Of a DNA stretch of 39,380 bases, positions 20,113 through 29,800 are shown one piece after another. This DNA comes from an uncultured Clostridia bacterium (GTDB lineage Bacteria; Bacillota; Clostridia; TANB77; CAG-508), in assembly GCA_949927455.1 (NCBI GenBank), contig CATLEX010000005.1, positions 1 to 39,380 on the forward strand, read 5' to 3'. The notes beneath the pieces were generated by a model, which ran no database searches, was not told the DNA's origin, and worked only from the letters and a program-made list of their open reading frames with translations. The number at the start of each line of letters is the position of its first letter. The first letter of the stretch is position 1. The translations under genes and the position numbers were made by a program.

Positions 20113-21211
20113 TTATTTTTTAGTTGATTTTTTTGACTTTTTTGTCGTTGTATTAGTTGTATTTGTTTGATTTTTAGTTTCATTTTTTGTCTCATTTTTT
20201 ACTTTAATACTTGTTTCTTGACTTTGAACATCTCCTGTTTCATCTATGTCTTCTACATAATTAGTTATTTCTTTCACAATTTGCATTGTTTCTTCTTCGT
20301 CACTTGCAAAAAAGCTTAATTTATTATAATCTTGTGCAACTCCTGCTATTTGATTACTCTTAATATTGGCCATATCAAAGCTTACTGCCCATGGCACATA
20401 TGGGAAAATGTCATCTAATGTTACATTTGTTTCTACATTTTGGTATAATGTCGTCATAATACTTTTAATGTGTGTTATATTTTTTAATTTTAAAGTCTGC
20501 TTTCCAACTTCTATCATAAAATCACGTTGTGTTTTCATTCTACCAAAATCGTTATCACCATATTCTGATGGATAGGAGGTTCCATTATTATTATGTCGAA
20601 ATCTCAAAAGCTGTTCTGCATGGTCTCCATCTATTTTTTGGTAACCAGATTTTAAATGAATGTGCAAATTTTGTGTTTTATCGTCATAATTCATATCAAT
20701 TGGAACATCAAAATATACACCACCTATATTATTAACCAAATCAATTACCACTTGATTATTGACAACAACATAGTATTTAATATCCATGCCTGTTAATTCA
20801 TTCACTAATTCCAACGTTTTTTCAGGACCTTTGTTAGAATAAACTGAATTAATTTTATCATATCCCGTAGCTTTTGACTTATTTTTTCCAATAAATGTGT
20901 CTCTTGGAATTGACAACATCGAAGCTCTTTGCGTTTTAGGATTATAAGAACATACCATAATGGTATCTGTTAATCTTGAATCAAGATCTTCACTAACTCC
21001 GCATCAACAAAACATCAATAGTATCCAAATCTTCTAGTTTTTCCATATCTTGTCCTAAAATAGTTGCTAAAACTCCTTGCAACCCTCCACCATTTTTAGC
21101 AATGGAATAACCTAAATATCCACCTACTATTAACAATAATAGTAATATCATTAGTAAAATAATTTTTCCAGTATTTTTTTTCTTTTTTTCTTCCTTTTTT
21201 CTTCTTCCCAA
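20113..21211 (-). CDS. LytR-CpsA-Psr (LCP) family protein, split by a +1 shift at CGG (20999-21001)
   Basis: ORF 20993-21211 (TM anchor, ...IDVLLM) plus ORF 20113-20958 (SIPRDTFIGKN, KINSVYSNKGPEKTLELVNELTGMDIKYYVVVN, LLRFRH); joined: IDVLLM-G-VSEDLDSRLTDTIMVCSYNPKTQRASMLSIPRDT. Confidence 0.93.
20998..21001 (-). other. +1 frameshift/recoding site 2 (CGGA in LCP gene)
   Basis: mRNA ttg atg CGG Agt tag; skipping C gives L-M-G-V-S-E-D-L-D-S-R. Confidence 0.8.
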
Positions 21212-21224
21212 ATTACCATCTCCA

Positions 21225-21941
21225 TTATAAGAATTTGAATATCACATTCAATATGATATTAGACTTAAACATTTTGCTACCAATAAAAGCTTCATTAATA
21301 GCTTGTATTACAATTGTATCACTAATCATTGGCATCATTAACGATATAATTGCTAATATTACATATACAAGTAAAAAACCTTTAATCACACCATATATCA
21401 TTCCACCAGAACTATTAATTAATCGAATAAATGGCAAATTTGCTAAAAAATCTGCATAATTTTTCAATACATACAAAGCCAGTCGAATAACAGCAAACAA
21501 TACTAAAAATACAACTCCACTAATAATTTTATAGGAAATTTCATTTGACACAGAAGCCACTAAATCGCCACTTGCAGTTTCAATCATTTGTCCTACTTCT
21601 TCTCCCAAAAAAATATCTATTGTATCATTCTTTGTATTTTCTTTTTGCATTGCTGTTACATCATGTTCCTTTGTCTTTTCTATTAATAAACTCCCTAGCT
21701 TTTCCTCTAATGTTGTTTCTATATTTTGTCCTATTTTTGTATTATGATAAATATAATTACTAATTGGCTTATACAAAATAAAAACTAAAATAATTGCAAT
21801 AAGGCTTGAAAAAATATTAAACACAACTCTTGTTAATCCCATTTTGTAACCAGCCACAGCATTTCCTTCTATCACTAAAAACAAAATAACATCTACTATT
21901 ATTCCTAAAATAGTCATAAAAGCATTCCTCCTATATATCAA
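21225..21941 (-). CDS. CvpA family membrane protein
   Basis: Polytopic; GYKMGLTRVVFNIFSSLIAIILVFILYKPIS...FLANLPFIRLINSSGGMIYGVIKGFLLVYVIL. Confidence 0.85.
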   Translation of the reverse strand: MIYRRNAFMTILGIIVDVILFLVIEGNAVAGYKMGLTRVVFNIFSSLIAIILVFILYKPISNYIYHNTKIGQNIETTLEEKLGSLLIEKTKEHDVTAMQKENTKNDTIDIFLGEEVGQMIETASGDLVASVSNEISYKIISGVVFLVLFAVIRLALYVLKNYADFLANLPFIRLINSSGGMIYGVIKGFLLVYVILAIISLMMPMISDTIVIQAINEAFIGSKMFKSNIILNVIFKFL

Positions 21942-23101
21942 TTACTTCAATTTTATTGTTATAGATAATTCCTATAATGCTATTTCCCACTACAATATCT
22001 TGAATTTCACTATTTGTAGTATAACGCTTTAAAAGCCAACCACCACTACTTACAACCCTTACTTCATTTGCTAAATTTAAACAAATTAGATTTTTCGTTA
22101 CCTTCAACTTTTTTGGTGTATCTTTCCCTAAAATGTACAAATTATCACTTTTTCCCACCGTGTTTTTTATGCTCATTTGATATTCATACGAAAATAGCCC
22201 TGATGTTTCTTTCTCAACAACAACCATACTATTTTTTAAATTAATATCCAAAAACATACTATTATTATCCATATCATATAGCCTTTGCGTAGTATCTTGC
22301 GTTAATTTTTGGACATATGAATCAAACATACAAATCGCTTCATTTTTCTCATTAAATTTGATATTATTTAAAATTTTACTTGACTCTGATTCATATTTAT
22401 TTACAACTGAATTTTTAGGATTGTCTTTTGCTATGCCAATAGAAATCAAATCTATGATTGATTTTACAACAGTTCCTGAATAATCAATTCTTCCTACTGC
22501 TAAATACTGATTATTGTCCGAAATCTCTGAACAAATCGCATAACTGCTCTTTAAAAAGTTACGCAATAATTCATTACCTTCTCCATCATACACAACAATA
22601 ATTGACTTATAAGTAGAGTTTTTCAAAATCACACTCACATAACCATTTTTATTAACACTTACTCGATAAATTTCGCCATCAACATCTTTTTCCCATTTCA
22701 CTCCCATTTCAGAAATAAAATATAATTTACTTCCGTCCTTGTTCTGCAACAACTAAATATTTATCTTGTGAATTCATATAAGGAGCTGTTATATTGAGAT
22801 CAATACTGGATACCAAACTTGCATTTTGTGCATAAAAACTCAATACATTTTTACTAAGCACCGTTATGTATTTATCAAAAGCATATACATACGGATTGCT
22901 ATCTGAATTTATCTCAATTACATGGGATGAATTTTCAGTTAGGTTTTTTCTTAAAATTTTACTATCCACCATATTACGAAACTCATCATTGATTAAATAT
23001 CTTGCCAAAACAACTGCAATAAAAATAATAAGCAAAAAAGAAGTACCTAATTTTATTACACTTTCTTTGGCTATCTTTGGTTTTTCTTCCATAAAATTCA
23101 C
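21931..23101 (-). CDS. DUF5711-like TM-anchored beta-propeller-type protein, split by a +1 shift at CGG (22733-22735)
   Basis: ORF 22727-23101 ends ...DKYLVVAEQGRK*; ORF 21931-22752 continues GSKLYFISEMGVKWEKDVDGEIYRVSVNKNGYVSVIL; joined: VVAEQG-G-SKLYFISEMGVKW. Confidence 0.8.
22732..22735 (-). other. +1 frameshift/recoding site 3 (CGGA in DUF5711-like gene)
   Basis: mRNA caa gga CGG Aag taa; skipping C gives E-Q-G-G-S-K-L-Y-F. Confidence 0.78.
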
Positions 23102-23149
23102 CTATTTGAAGAAATTTATTAACAAAGTTATCTATATACGAAAAGAATT

Positions 23150-24112
23150 CTATGAATTCTCTTCGTCATTAGCTAACTTTTCTAAATCTAACAATTCTTG
23201 CCATCTAGCATCTACTTCCTCTTGGAATTCCTTAATCATCCATTCATTACCTGGTTTAAACAGATGTTTAAATCTTTTTTGTGGGCGTAAAAATTCTTCA
23301 ATTGGAAGTTTTTTCGCTGGTTTATAACTAATTTTATACTTACCATCAATTACTTCATACAAAGGCCAATAGCAAGTTTCCACCGCTAATTTGTTAATTT
23401 CCATTAAATCTTCTGTATTATAACCCCAACCACGTGGGCATGGAGCTAAAACATTCAAAAAGCAAGCACCTTCTGTGTAAATTGCTTTTTCTGCCTTTTC
23501 ATACAAATCTTTGTAATTATTAAGCGCAATCGTTTGAGCCACATAAGGCAAATGATGCCCAACCATAATTTTACTTAAATCTTTTCTTGGTTGCATTTTT
23601 CCTGGAACTTTAGTTCCAGCAGGCGTTGTTGTTGTATCTGCAAATTTTGGCGTTGCAGAAGAACGTTGAATTCCAGTATTCATATATGCTCCATTATCAT
23701 AGCAAACATATACCATGTCATGCCCACGTTCCATCGCACCTGATAAACTTTGAAGTCCAATATCGTAAGTTCCACCATCTCCACCAAAAGCAATAAATTT
23801 AGTTTGCTTTTCTTCTGGCAATTTTCCAACTCTCTTCATCGCTTTGTAAGCTGCTTCTACACCTGATAACGTAGCAGCTGCATTTTCAAAAGCTGTATGA
23901 ATATAAGAATCCGTCCAAGCTGTATATGGATATAAAAAAGTTGAAACTTCCATGCAACCAGTCGCATTAGAAACAACAACATGGTCTTCTGGTTTAACTG
24001 CACGGAGTATCATTCTTGCCACAGATGGCGCTCCACAACCTGCACACATTCTATGTCCAGAAGTTAATCTTGATTTGGTATCAACCATAATTTGTTTGTG
24101 ATTATATGCCAT
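23150..24112 (-). CDS. porB: 2-oxoacid:ferredoxin oxidoreductase beta subunit (TPP-binding)
   Basis: GHRMCAGCGAPSVARMILRA, FGGDGGTYDIGLQSLSGAMERGHD. Confidence 0.93.
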   Translation of the reverse strand: MAYNHKQIMVDTKSRLTSGHRMCAGCGAPSVARMILRAVKPEDHVVVSNATGCMEVSTFLYPYTAWTDSYIHTAFENAAATLSGVEAAYKAMKRVGKLPEEKQTKFIAFGGDGGTYDIGLQSLSGAMERGHDMVYVCYDNGAYMNTGIQRSSATPKFADTTTTPAGTKVPGKMQPRKDLSKIMVGHHLPYVAQTIALNNYKDLYEKAEKAIYTEGACFLNVLAPCPRGWGYNTEDLMEINKLAVETCYWPLYEVIDGKYKISYKPAKKLPIEEFLRPQKRFKHLFKPGNEWMIKEFQEEVDARWQELLDLEKLANDEENS

Positions 24113-25311
24113 TATTTACACCCCCTTACGCCTAAATATCTGTATGGATTTCCAATTTCTCCAGTTTTTGCAATTTCACTCAAATCATTATAAACGCTTT
24201 CAATATCTTTTGAAGTGGTGTCTCTACCACCAATTCCGTAAACATAATTAATGGTTGGTACTTGAATTTTATTGACAAACATACCAGATGTTACATCTTC
24301 AAAAAGAGCTCCACCAGCAGCATTTAATGAATCTGCTTTATCCAAAACAGCAATTGCCTTTGCTTTTGACAAGGCTTTTGCCACTTCTTCTGCTGGAAAT
24401 GGACGAAATACTCGGATTTTCAAAACACCGGCTTTGACACCTTGTTCACGCAATTTATCAGCTGTATATTTAGCAGTTCCAGCTGTTGAATTCATACAAA
24501 CAATTACAAGTTCTGCATCTTCTGTTTTATATTCTTCAAAAAATCCATATTTTCTACCTGTCATTTTTTCAAAATCACTTGCCACATCTAAAATAACTTT
24601 TTTAGCATTTCTCATTGCAATCGCTTGTTGCGTTTTGTGCTCAAACAAATAGCTTTGTAAATCCAATGGACCAATGGCAATTGGTTCTTTGTCATTTAGC
24701 AAATAATGTTCTGGCTCATATCTCCCAACAAATTCTTTTACTTTATCATCTTCGATTAATTCAATATTTTCAATAGAATGTGATGTAATAAATCCATCTT
24801 GGCACACCATTAGTGGAAGTAAAACATCTTTATGCTCTGCAATTCTATGCGCCATAACTAAATTATCATATGCCTCTTGATTATTTTCAGAAAACAACTG
24901 TATCCATCCACTATCCCTTACCCCCATGGCATCTGAATGGTCATTGTGTATATTTAATGGTCCTGATACAGCTCTATTTACCAAGGACATAACAATTGGC
25001 AAACGCAAACTTGATGCGATATAAATCATCTCCCACATCAAAGATAAACCATTTGCAGAAGTCGCTGTCATAGCCCTTCCACCAGCAGCCTCAGCACCAA
25101 TGCAAGCACTCATGGCACTATGTTCACTTTCAACAGCCACAAATTCTGTATCTACTGTTCCATTGTTTACAAATGTTGAAAAATATTGTGGAATTTCTGT
25201 TGAAGGTGTGATTGGAAATGCAGCAACAACATCTGGATTAATTTGTTTCATCGCAATGGCTGCTGCTTCGTTTCCACTTAAACGTTCTCTCATAATTTTT
25301 TCTCCTTTCAA
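24112..25311 (-). CDS. porA: 2-oxoacid:ferredoxin oxidoreductase alpha subunit
   Basis: GNEAAAIAMKQINPDVVAAFPITPSTEIPQYFS, EAAGGRAMTATSANGLSLMWEMIYIASSLRLPIVM. Confidence 0.93.
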   Translation of the reverse strand: MKGEKIMRERLSGNEAAAIAMKQINPDVVAAFPITPSTEIPQYFSTFVNNGTVDTEFVAVESEHSAMSACIGAEAAGGRAMTATSANGLSLMWEMIYIASSLRLPIVMSLVNRAVSGPLNIHNDHSDAMGVRDSGWIQLFSENNQEAYDNLVMAHRIAEHKDVLLPLMVCQDGFITSHSIENIELIEDDKVKEFVGRYEPEHYLLNDKEPIAIGPLDLQSYLFEHKTQQAIAMRNAKKVILDVASDFEKMTGRKYGFFEEYKTEDAELVIVCMNSTAGTAKYTADKLREQGVKAGVLKIRVFRPFPAEEVAKALSKAKAIAVLDKADSLNAAGGALFEDVTSGMFVNKIQVPTINYVYGIGGRDTTSKDIESVYNDLSEIAKTGEIGNPYRYLGVRGCK

Positions 25312-25314
25312 ATT

Positions 25315-25599
25315 TTACTCCATTTCAATCGCTCCAAATGGGCATACTTTCGCACAAACGCCACATCCTTTGCATGCGTCATAATTAAAATCTTCTCTTT
25401 TACAATCTTTATTTACTGGAATTGCATCATCTGGGCATACTGGGAAACACAAACCACATTGTTTGCATTTCTCTGATAAGAAAATTGGTTTACTTGAACG
25501 CCAATCGCCTGTTGCAAATTCCTCTGCATTTCCAGCTGTATAAATATTTCCACCAATTGTTAACTTATCCATTGGTGTTTTTGAATTTATTTCTGTCAT
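25315..25599 (-). CDS. porD: 2-oxoacid:ferredoxin oxidoreductase delta subunit (2x[4Fe-4S] ferredoxin)
   Basis: CKQCGLCFPVCPDDAI and CKGCGVCAKVCPFGAI. Confidence 0.94.
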   Translation of the reverse strand: MTEINSKTPMDKLTIGGNIYTAGNAEEFATGDWRSSKPIFLSEKCKQCGLCFPVCPDDAIPVNKDCKREDFNYDACKGCGVCAKVCPFGAIEME

Positions 25600-25618
25600 A
25601 AAAAACTCCTTTCTAACT

Positions 25619-25837
25619 TTAGTGTGAATTTACAAATAACTTCATATCATTCCAATTATATCGTATACTTTCCACAAAATCTGGCCAAAATCTAATGATA
25701 AAATATAGGATAGCACAGACAAAAATCACTGCACATATAATGATTACTGAATAAATAATTTTATTATACTTATTGATTTCTTCATTATCTGTCTTGAAAT
25801 TAACACGTTTTAATAAATTCTTTAAAAATTCAATCAT
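25619..25837 (-). CDS. small single-pass membrane protein within the por operon
   Basis: 72 aa ORF tightly packed between porC and porD, central TM segment (IIYSVIIICAVIFVCAILYFIIRF). Confidence 0.6.
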   Translation of the reverse strand: MIEFLKNLLKRVNFKTDNEEINKYNKIIYSVIIICAVIFVCAILYFIIRFWPDFVESIRYNWNDMKLFVNSH

Positions 25838-25838
25838 A

Positions 25839-26420
25839 TTATTTTACCTTTTCTACTGATTTTAACGCCATTTCTAATGCTTTCATATTTCCTTCAATGA
25901 CTTCTGGTTTTTTTGCAAATTTATGTTTAAAAGAACCAATCATATCATTTAAAAAGTCTTCTTCTGTCATAATCTTGCTTACCTTTACAATGGCTGCAAG
26001 CATTGGAGTATTTGGAAAATATCTGCCTAATGTTTCCATAGAAACTTTTCTGGCATCAATCTTATAAATATCTCCAGCATAATTTTTTAATGTTTTCTTA
26101 ATATATTCATCATCTTTGGTTGTATTAATGACAATTGCTCCAGTTGTTTTTAAACCCGCTGTTACATCAACTGATTCTAAAAGTGTATCATCCACAACTA
26201 CTACATAATCTGGTTCATAAATATTCGAATGTATTGTAATTGGAGTATTACTAATTCTGTTATATGCAGTAATTGGAGCTCCCATTCTTTCAGGACCATA
26301 TTCTGGAAATCCTTGAATGTATTTTCCTGTATTAAAAGCTGCATCTGCAAGAAGCAGTGATGCCGTTTTTGCACCTTGACCACCACGTCCATGCCATCTG
26401 ATTTCAATTAAATCTTGCAT
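25839..26420 (-). CDS. porC: 2-oxoacid:ferredoxin oxidoreductase gamma subunit
   Basis: EIRWHGRGGQGAKTASLLLADAAFNTGKYIQGFPEYGPERMGAPITAYNRIS. Confidence 0.94.
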   Translation of the reverse strand: MQDLIEIRWHGRGGQGAKTASLLLADAAFNTGKYIQGFPEYGPERMGAPITAYNRISNTPITIHSNIYEPDYVVVVDDTLLESVDVTAGLKTTGAIVINTTKDDEYIKKTLKNYAGDIYKIDARKVSMETLGRYFPNTPMLAAIVKVSKIMTEEDFLNDMIGSFKHKFAKKPEVIEGNMKALEMALKSVEKVK

Positions 26421-26562
26421 ACAAAATCCTCCTTTTATAGAAATTTATTGAAAATCATTTTCTTTATAATTTTAAGTATATATTTTTTAGAATAAAAAGT
26501 CAACTAATTCTAAAAAGTTTAAGAAAAAAGTAAGCTTCTTATTTTTTACGATAAAAAATAAG

Positions 26563-26691
26563 ACTTCAACTACACTAATTTGTAATCTCGAAAGTGATAA
26601 AATTCAACAAGGTGTTAGTGTTTATACTTTATGGAAAATTAGTCAGGTTCTTGAAATTTCTATTGAGAAATTTTTTGTAGATTCTCATTAA
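26563..26691 (+). pseudogene. 3' remnant of an XRE-family HTH regulator gene
   Basis: Plus-strand frame reads TSTTLICNLESDKIQQGVSVYTLWKISQVLEISIEKFFVDSH*; C-terminal half of HTH_3, no N-terminal half. Confidence 0.65.
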
Positions 26692-26694
26692 ATG

Positions 26695-26805
26695 AAAAAG
26701 GAACTATAAAAAACTCTATCTTCTCGAAAAAACGAACGAAATTTGGAGCTCCTACCCCAAATTTCTCACGCAATATATTGAGTTTTTCTATAATCCCTTT
26801 TTAAT
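26695..26805. repeat. Intergenic hairpin repeat element, copy 2
   Basis: AAAAAGGAACTATAAAAAACTCT...CAATATATTGAGTTTTTCTATAATCCCTTTTTAATGTT, same layout as 15259-15368. Confidence 0.7.
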
Positions 26806-29800
26806 GTTTTCCTTTTTTGCTAAATAATTTTCTAAAAGAAATACTTAAAATAACTATACTACTTAATCCTATTAATAGACCCATTTTATCTTTTCCACCA
26901 GTATATGGCAATATGCCTGATAACCTTTCTTTTATAGGCTTCTTCGTAGTTTCTATTTTATTTTCACTTGTATTTTCTTCTTTTACATATATTTTGTATT
27001 CTTTCTGTTGTGCACTTTTTTGGATGACTAATGCTGAACCATTTTCAATCAATTTATCATTTTCTAACTTTACATTTTCTGGACTATAAACCTTTGCACT
27101 AGAAGCATTTGTTTCAATGTTTTTCAAAAATTCAGAAACAACTGTATTTTGTGGAACATCACAAATATTTCCATTATTTTCAATTGGATAAATATTAGAC
27201 TTTACATACAAGATTTCTACTTCTTGCTTCTGTTCCTCGTCTTTTTCCTGCTCTTTTTCATCATCAACTGGATTTTCTACTTTTGGTTTATCCTTCAAAA
27301 TAAAAGTGCCTACAATTCCTGTTTTATACTCATTTCCATCATACATAATTTTTAACTCATAAAGATATTCACCAATTTTTGATGGCTTATCCAATCCATT
27401 ATTATAATACTCTACAATTTCTGCCTTTTTAGTATTGTCATAAGAAATACCAACTGCTGCTCCTTCATATATTTTCTCATGACTAGTTACTTTAATGCCT
27501 TCTATCAAATCACATATTGGACATTTTGCATAAGATGAATCATAAGTTGGATGTCCTAAATTTTTATCACATTCAGAATATATATTCGTAATTTTCAAAT
27601 CTTTTGTCAAAGTATTTCCTGCATAATCTGAAATTTCAAATTTGTAATCCCCATTACTTGTTGCTATATATTCTGTTCCACTAATCTCTGTTCCATTTAC
27701 AACAAATTTACTAACTCCTGCCCCATCATCTTTTGCTGCAAATTTAATAGACGATACTTTTGTGTCAGAATTAATCTCATTTTCACCAATTAATTCAGGA
27801 ATTGTAAAATCCAATTTATATTTTCCAAAAATATTATCTGTGCTTTCATTTCCTGCGTTATCACATCCTATAATATGTAAATAATTTTCGCCTTCTGTGT
27901 CAATTATAATTGGTTCTGTTTTACCTACCACCTCATTTTTCCATTCTTCTGGCGTAATTCCACTACTTGTTATTGCATATTTGTATTTTTGCAAATCACT
28001 TCCGCCTTCATCTGACCAGCTCACATCAACTGTTACTGGCTGATTTGTCCAATCAGAAAAACTTGGGTTCACTTGCACTTCTGGCGAAGTTTTATCCACT
28101 TGATATGGTCCATATATATTTTCAGCACTTTCATTTCCAGCATTATCATACATTATTAAATGTAAATAATATTCTGCTTCCCCAGAAATCGTAAATGTTG
28201 CTTTTTCTTCCTTTACCATTTCACTCCAAGTCTCTGGTGTTGCTTTTTCAGTTGTTAGTGCATATTGATAACCTTTAAATTCACTTCCACCTTTGTCTGA
28301 AAATGTTACACTAATATCTATTGACTGATTTGTCCAATCTTTATTTTCTGGCACAATACTTTCAATTTCTGGTTTTGTTAAATCTATTTTATAAGGTCCA
28401 AAAACAATATCTTCACTTACGTTTCCTGCATTATCTTGCCCTTTTACATGCAAATACTTTTCACCTTCTGATGCAATTATTATTGTATCATTTTGTTTTA
28501 AAATCAATTCACTCCATGAAATTGGAGCTTCTTTGCTATTTGTTATTCCATATTGATAACCTTTAAATCCACTTCCACCTTTGTCTGACCAATTTACATC
28601 AATGCTTACTGGTTGATTTGCCCAATCAGAATTAGCTCTTGAAACAGCCACTTCTGGCACAATTGTATCTTCTATTAATTCAAAGGTTCTCGAAAATTCT
28701 TCTGAAACTTTTCCTGCTTGATTGACTACTGACAAGCTCATTGTATAATTTCCTACTTGATAGTCACTATAATTTGTTAAAGGCGTTTCTCCTGTATATA
28801 ACACATTTCCATCTTTTTTCACTTTCCAAATTTTACTTGTTATTGCAAGTCCTGCTGGATCATATGAACTATCTTCTACTTGCAATTCTTCATATTTTGA
28901 TAAAGTAGAATTCTTTATTGAGAAAGAAGCAACTGGTGTAGAAGTAAGATTTTCTGAGCTATACATTACATATTTAGTTGCCTGATTACTCCAAGTCTCT
29001 TGGAAATCTTTTACTCTTAATTGAACAACATAAACTTCGTCCTGCTCAATATTGGTAAGTTTTCCAGATGTCCAATTTGTTTCTCCTACTCTTTTATATT
29101 GCCATTCCTCTTCTGAAATTCCATTGTTGTTAGAATAACAATCTAAGTCGTATGATGTACTCTTTAGCACTACACTATTTCCTGTTCTTTCTACACTAAA
29201 ATTTGCTACTGGTTTCCTATGTACATATATATATTTAGAAGCAATACTTCCATCTTCATATAATAATTCATATCGACCAGTTTTATCAAATGATAACTTT
29301 AAGTTTGACATATATTTTCCACTATTTACTGCTTGTCCTAAATGATTTTCAAAATACTCGTAATCATGATTTACTTTCCATTTACCTTGCGGATAATCTG
29401 GCGAAATCGTATTCGTTTCTGCGCTCTCTGGTGTTACTTTAAGTTCCACTTTCTCACCTATCAAAGCATATTGTGAACTTTTTGTGGCGTCTATTAGGCT
29501 TTTGATATATTTTACAGTTTCAACAATTGCCTTTGTATAATCTAAATTATCAATAAATGTTCCATGATTATTATTTGCCTCAACTACTTTATTAAATTGC
29601 TTTTTATTCTTATCTGTTCCCCAAAATACTGAATTAATTTGTTCATTAATTAATCTTGTTTGTAGACTGGCAAATTGCGTTTTATCTTCTAATTCTTCAT
29701 TTTTAGAATCGTCCACATTAACAAGAACTTTTAATGAATTCTCTCTCCATTCTGGATTGCTTAGAACTTCTTTAAACTTTTTTACAGTTGTTGTTGTCAG

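Noticed and set aside
14561-22735. Treating the three split genes simply as sequencing errors or pseudogenes
   Set aside because: Three independent non-homopolymer +1 shifts all at the same tetramer CGGA, coinciding with the only in-frame CGG codons I found, are hard to explain by random indels. Read-level confirmation is still needed.
14561-22735. Reassignment of CGG to another amino acid such as Trp or Gln
   Set aside because: Reading CGG as any single amino acid does not restore the frame; all three sites require loss of one nucleotide from the reading frame.
27741-28690. DNA-level repeats in the LPYTG protein as mobile or recombination elements
   Set aside because: Explained by the tandem Ig-like protein repeats with substantial nucleotide divergence.
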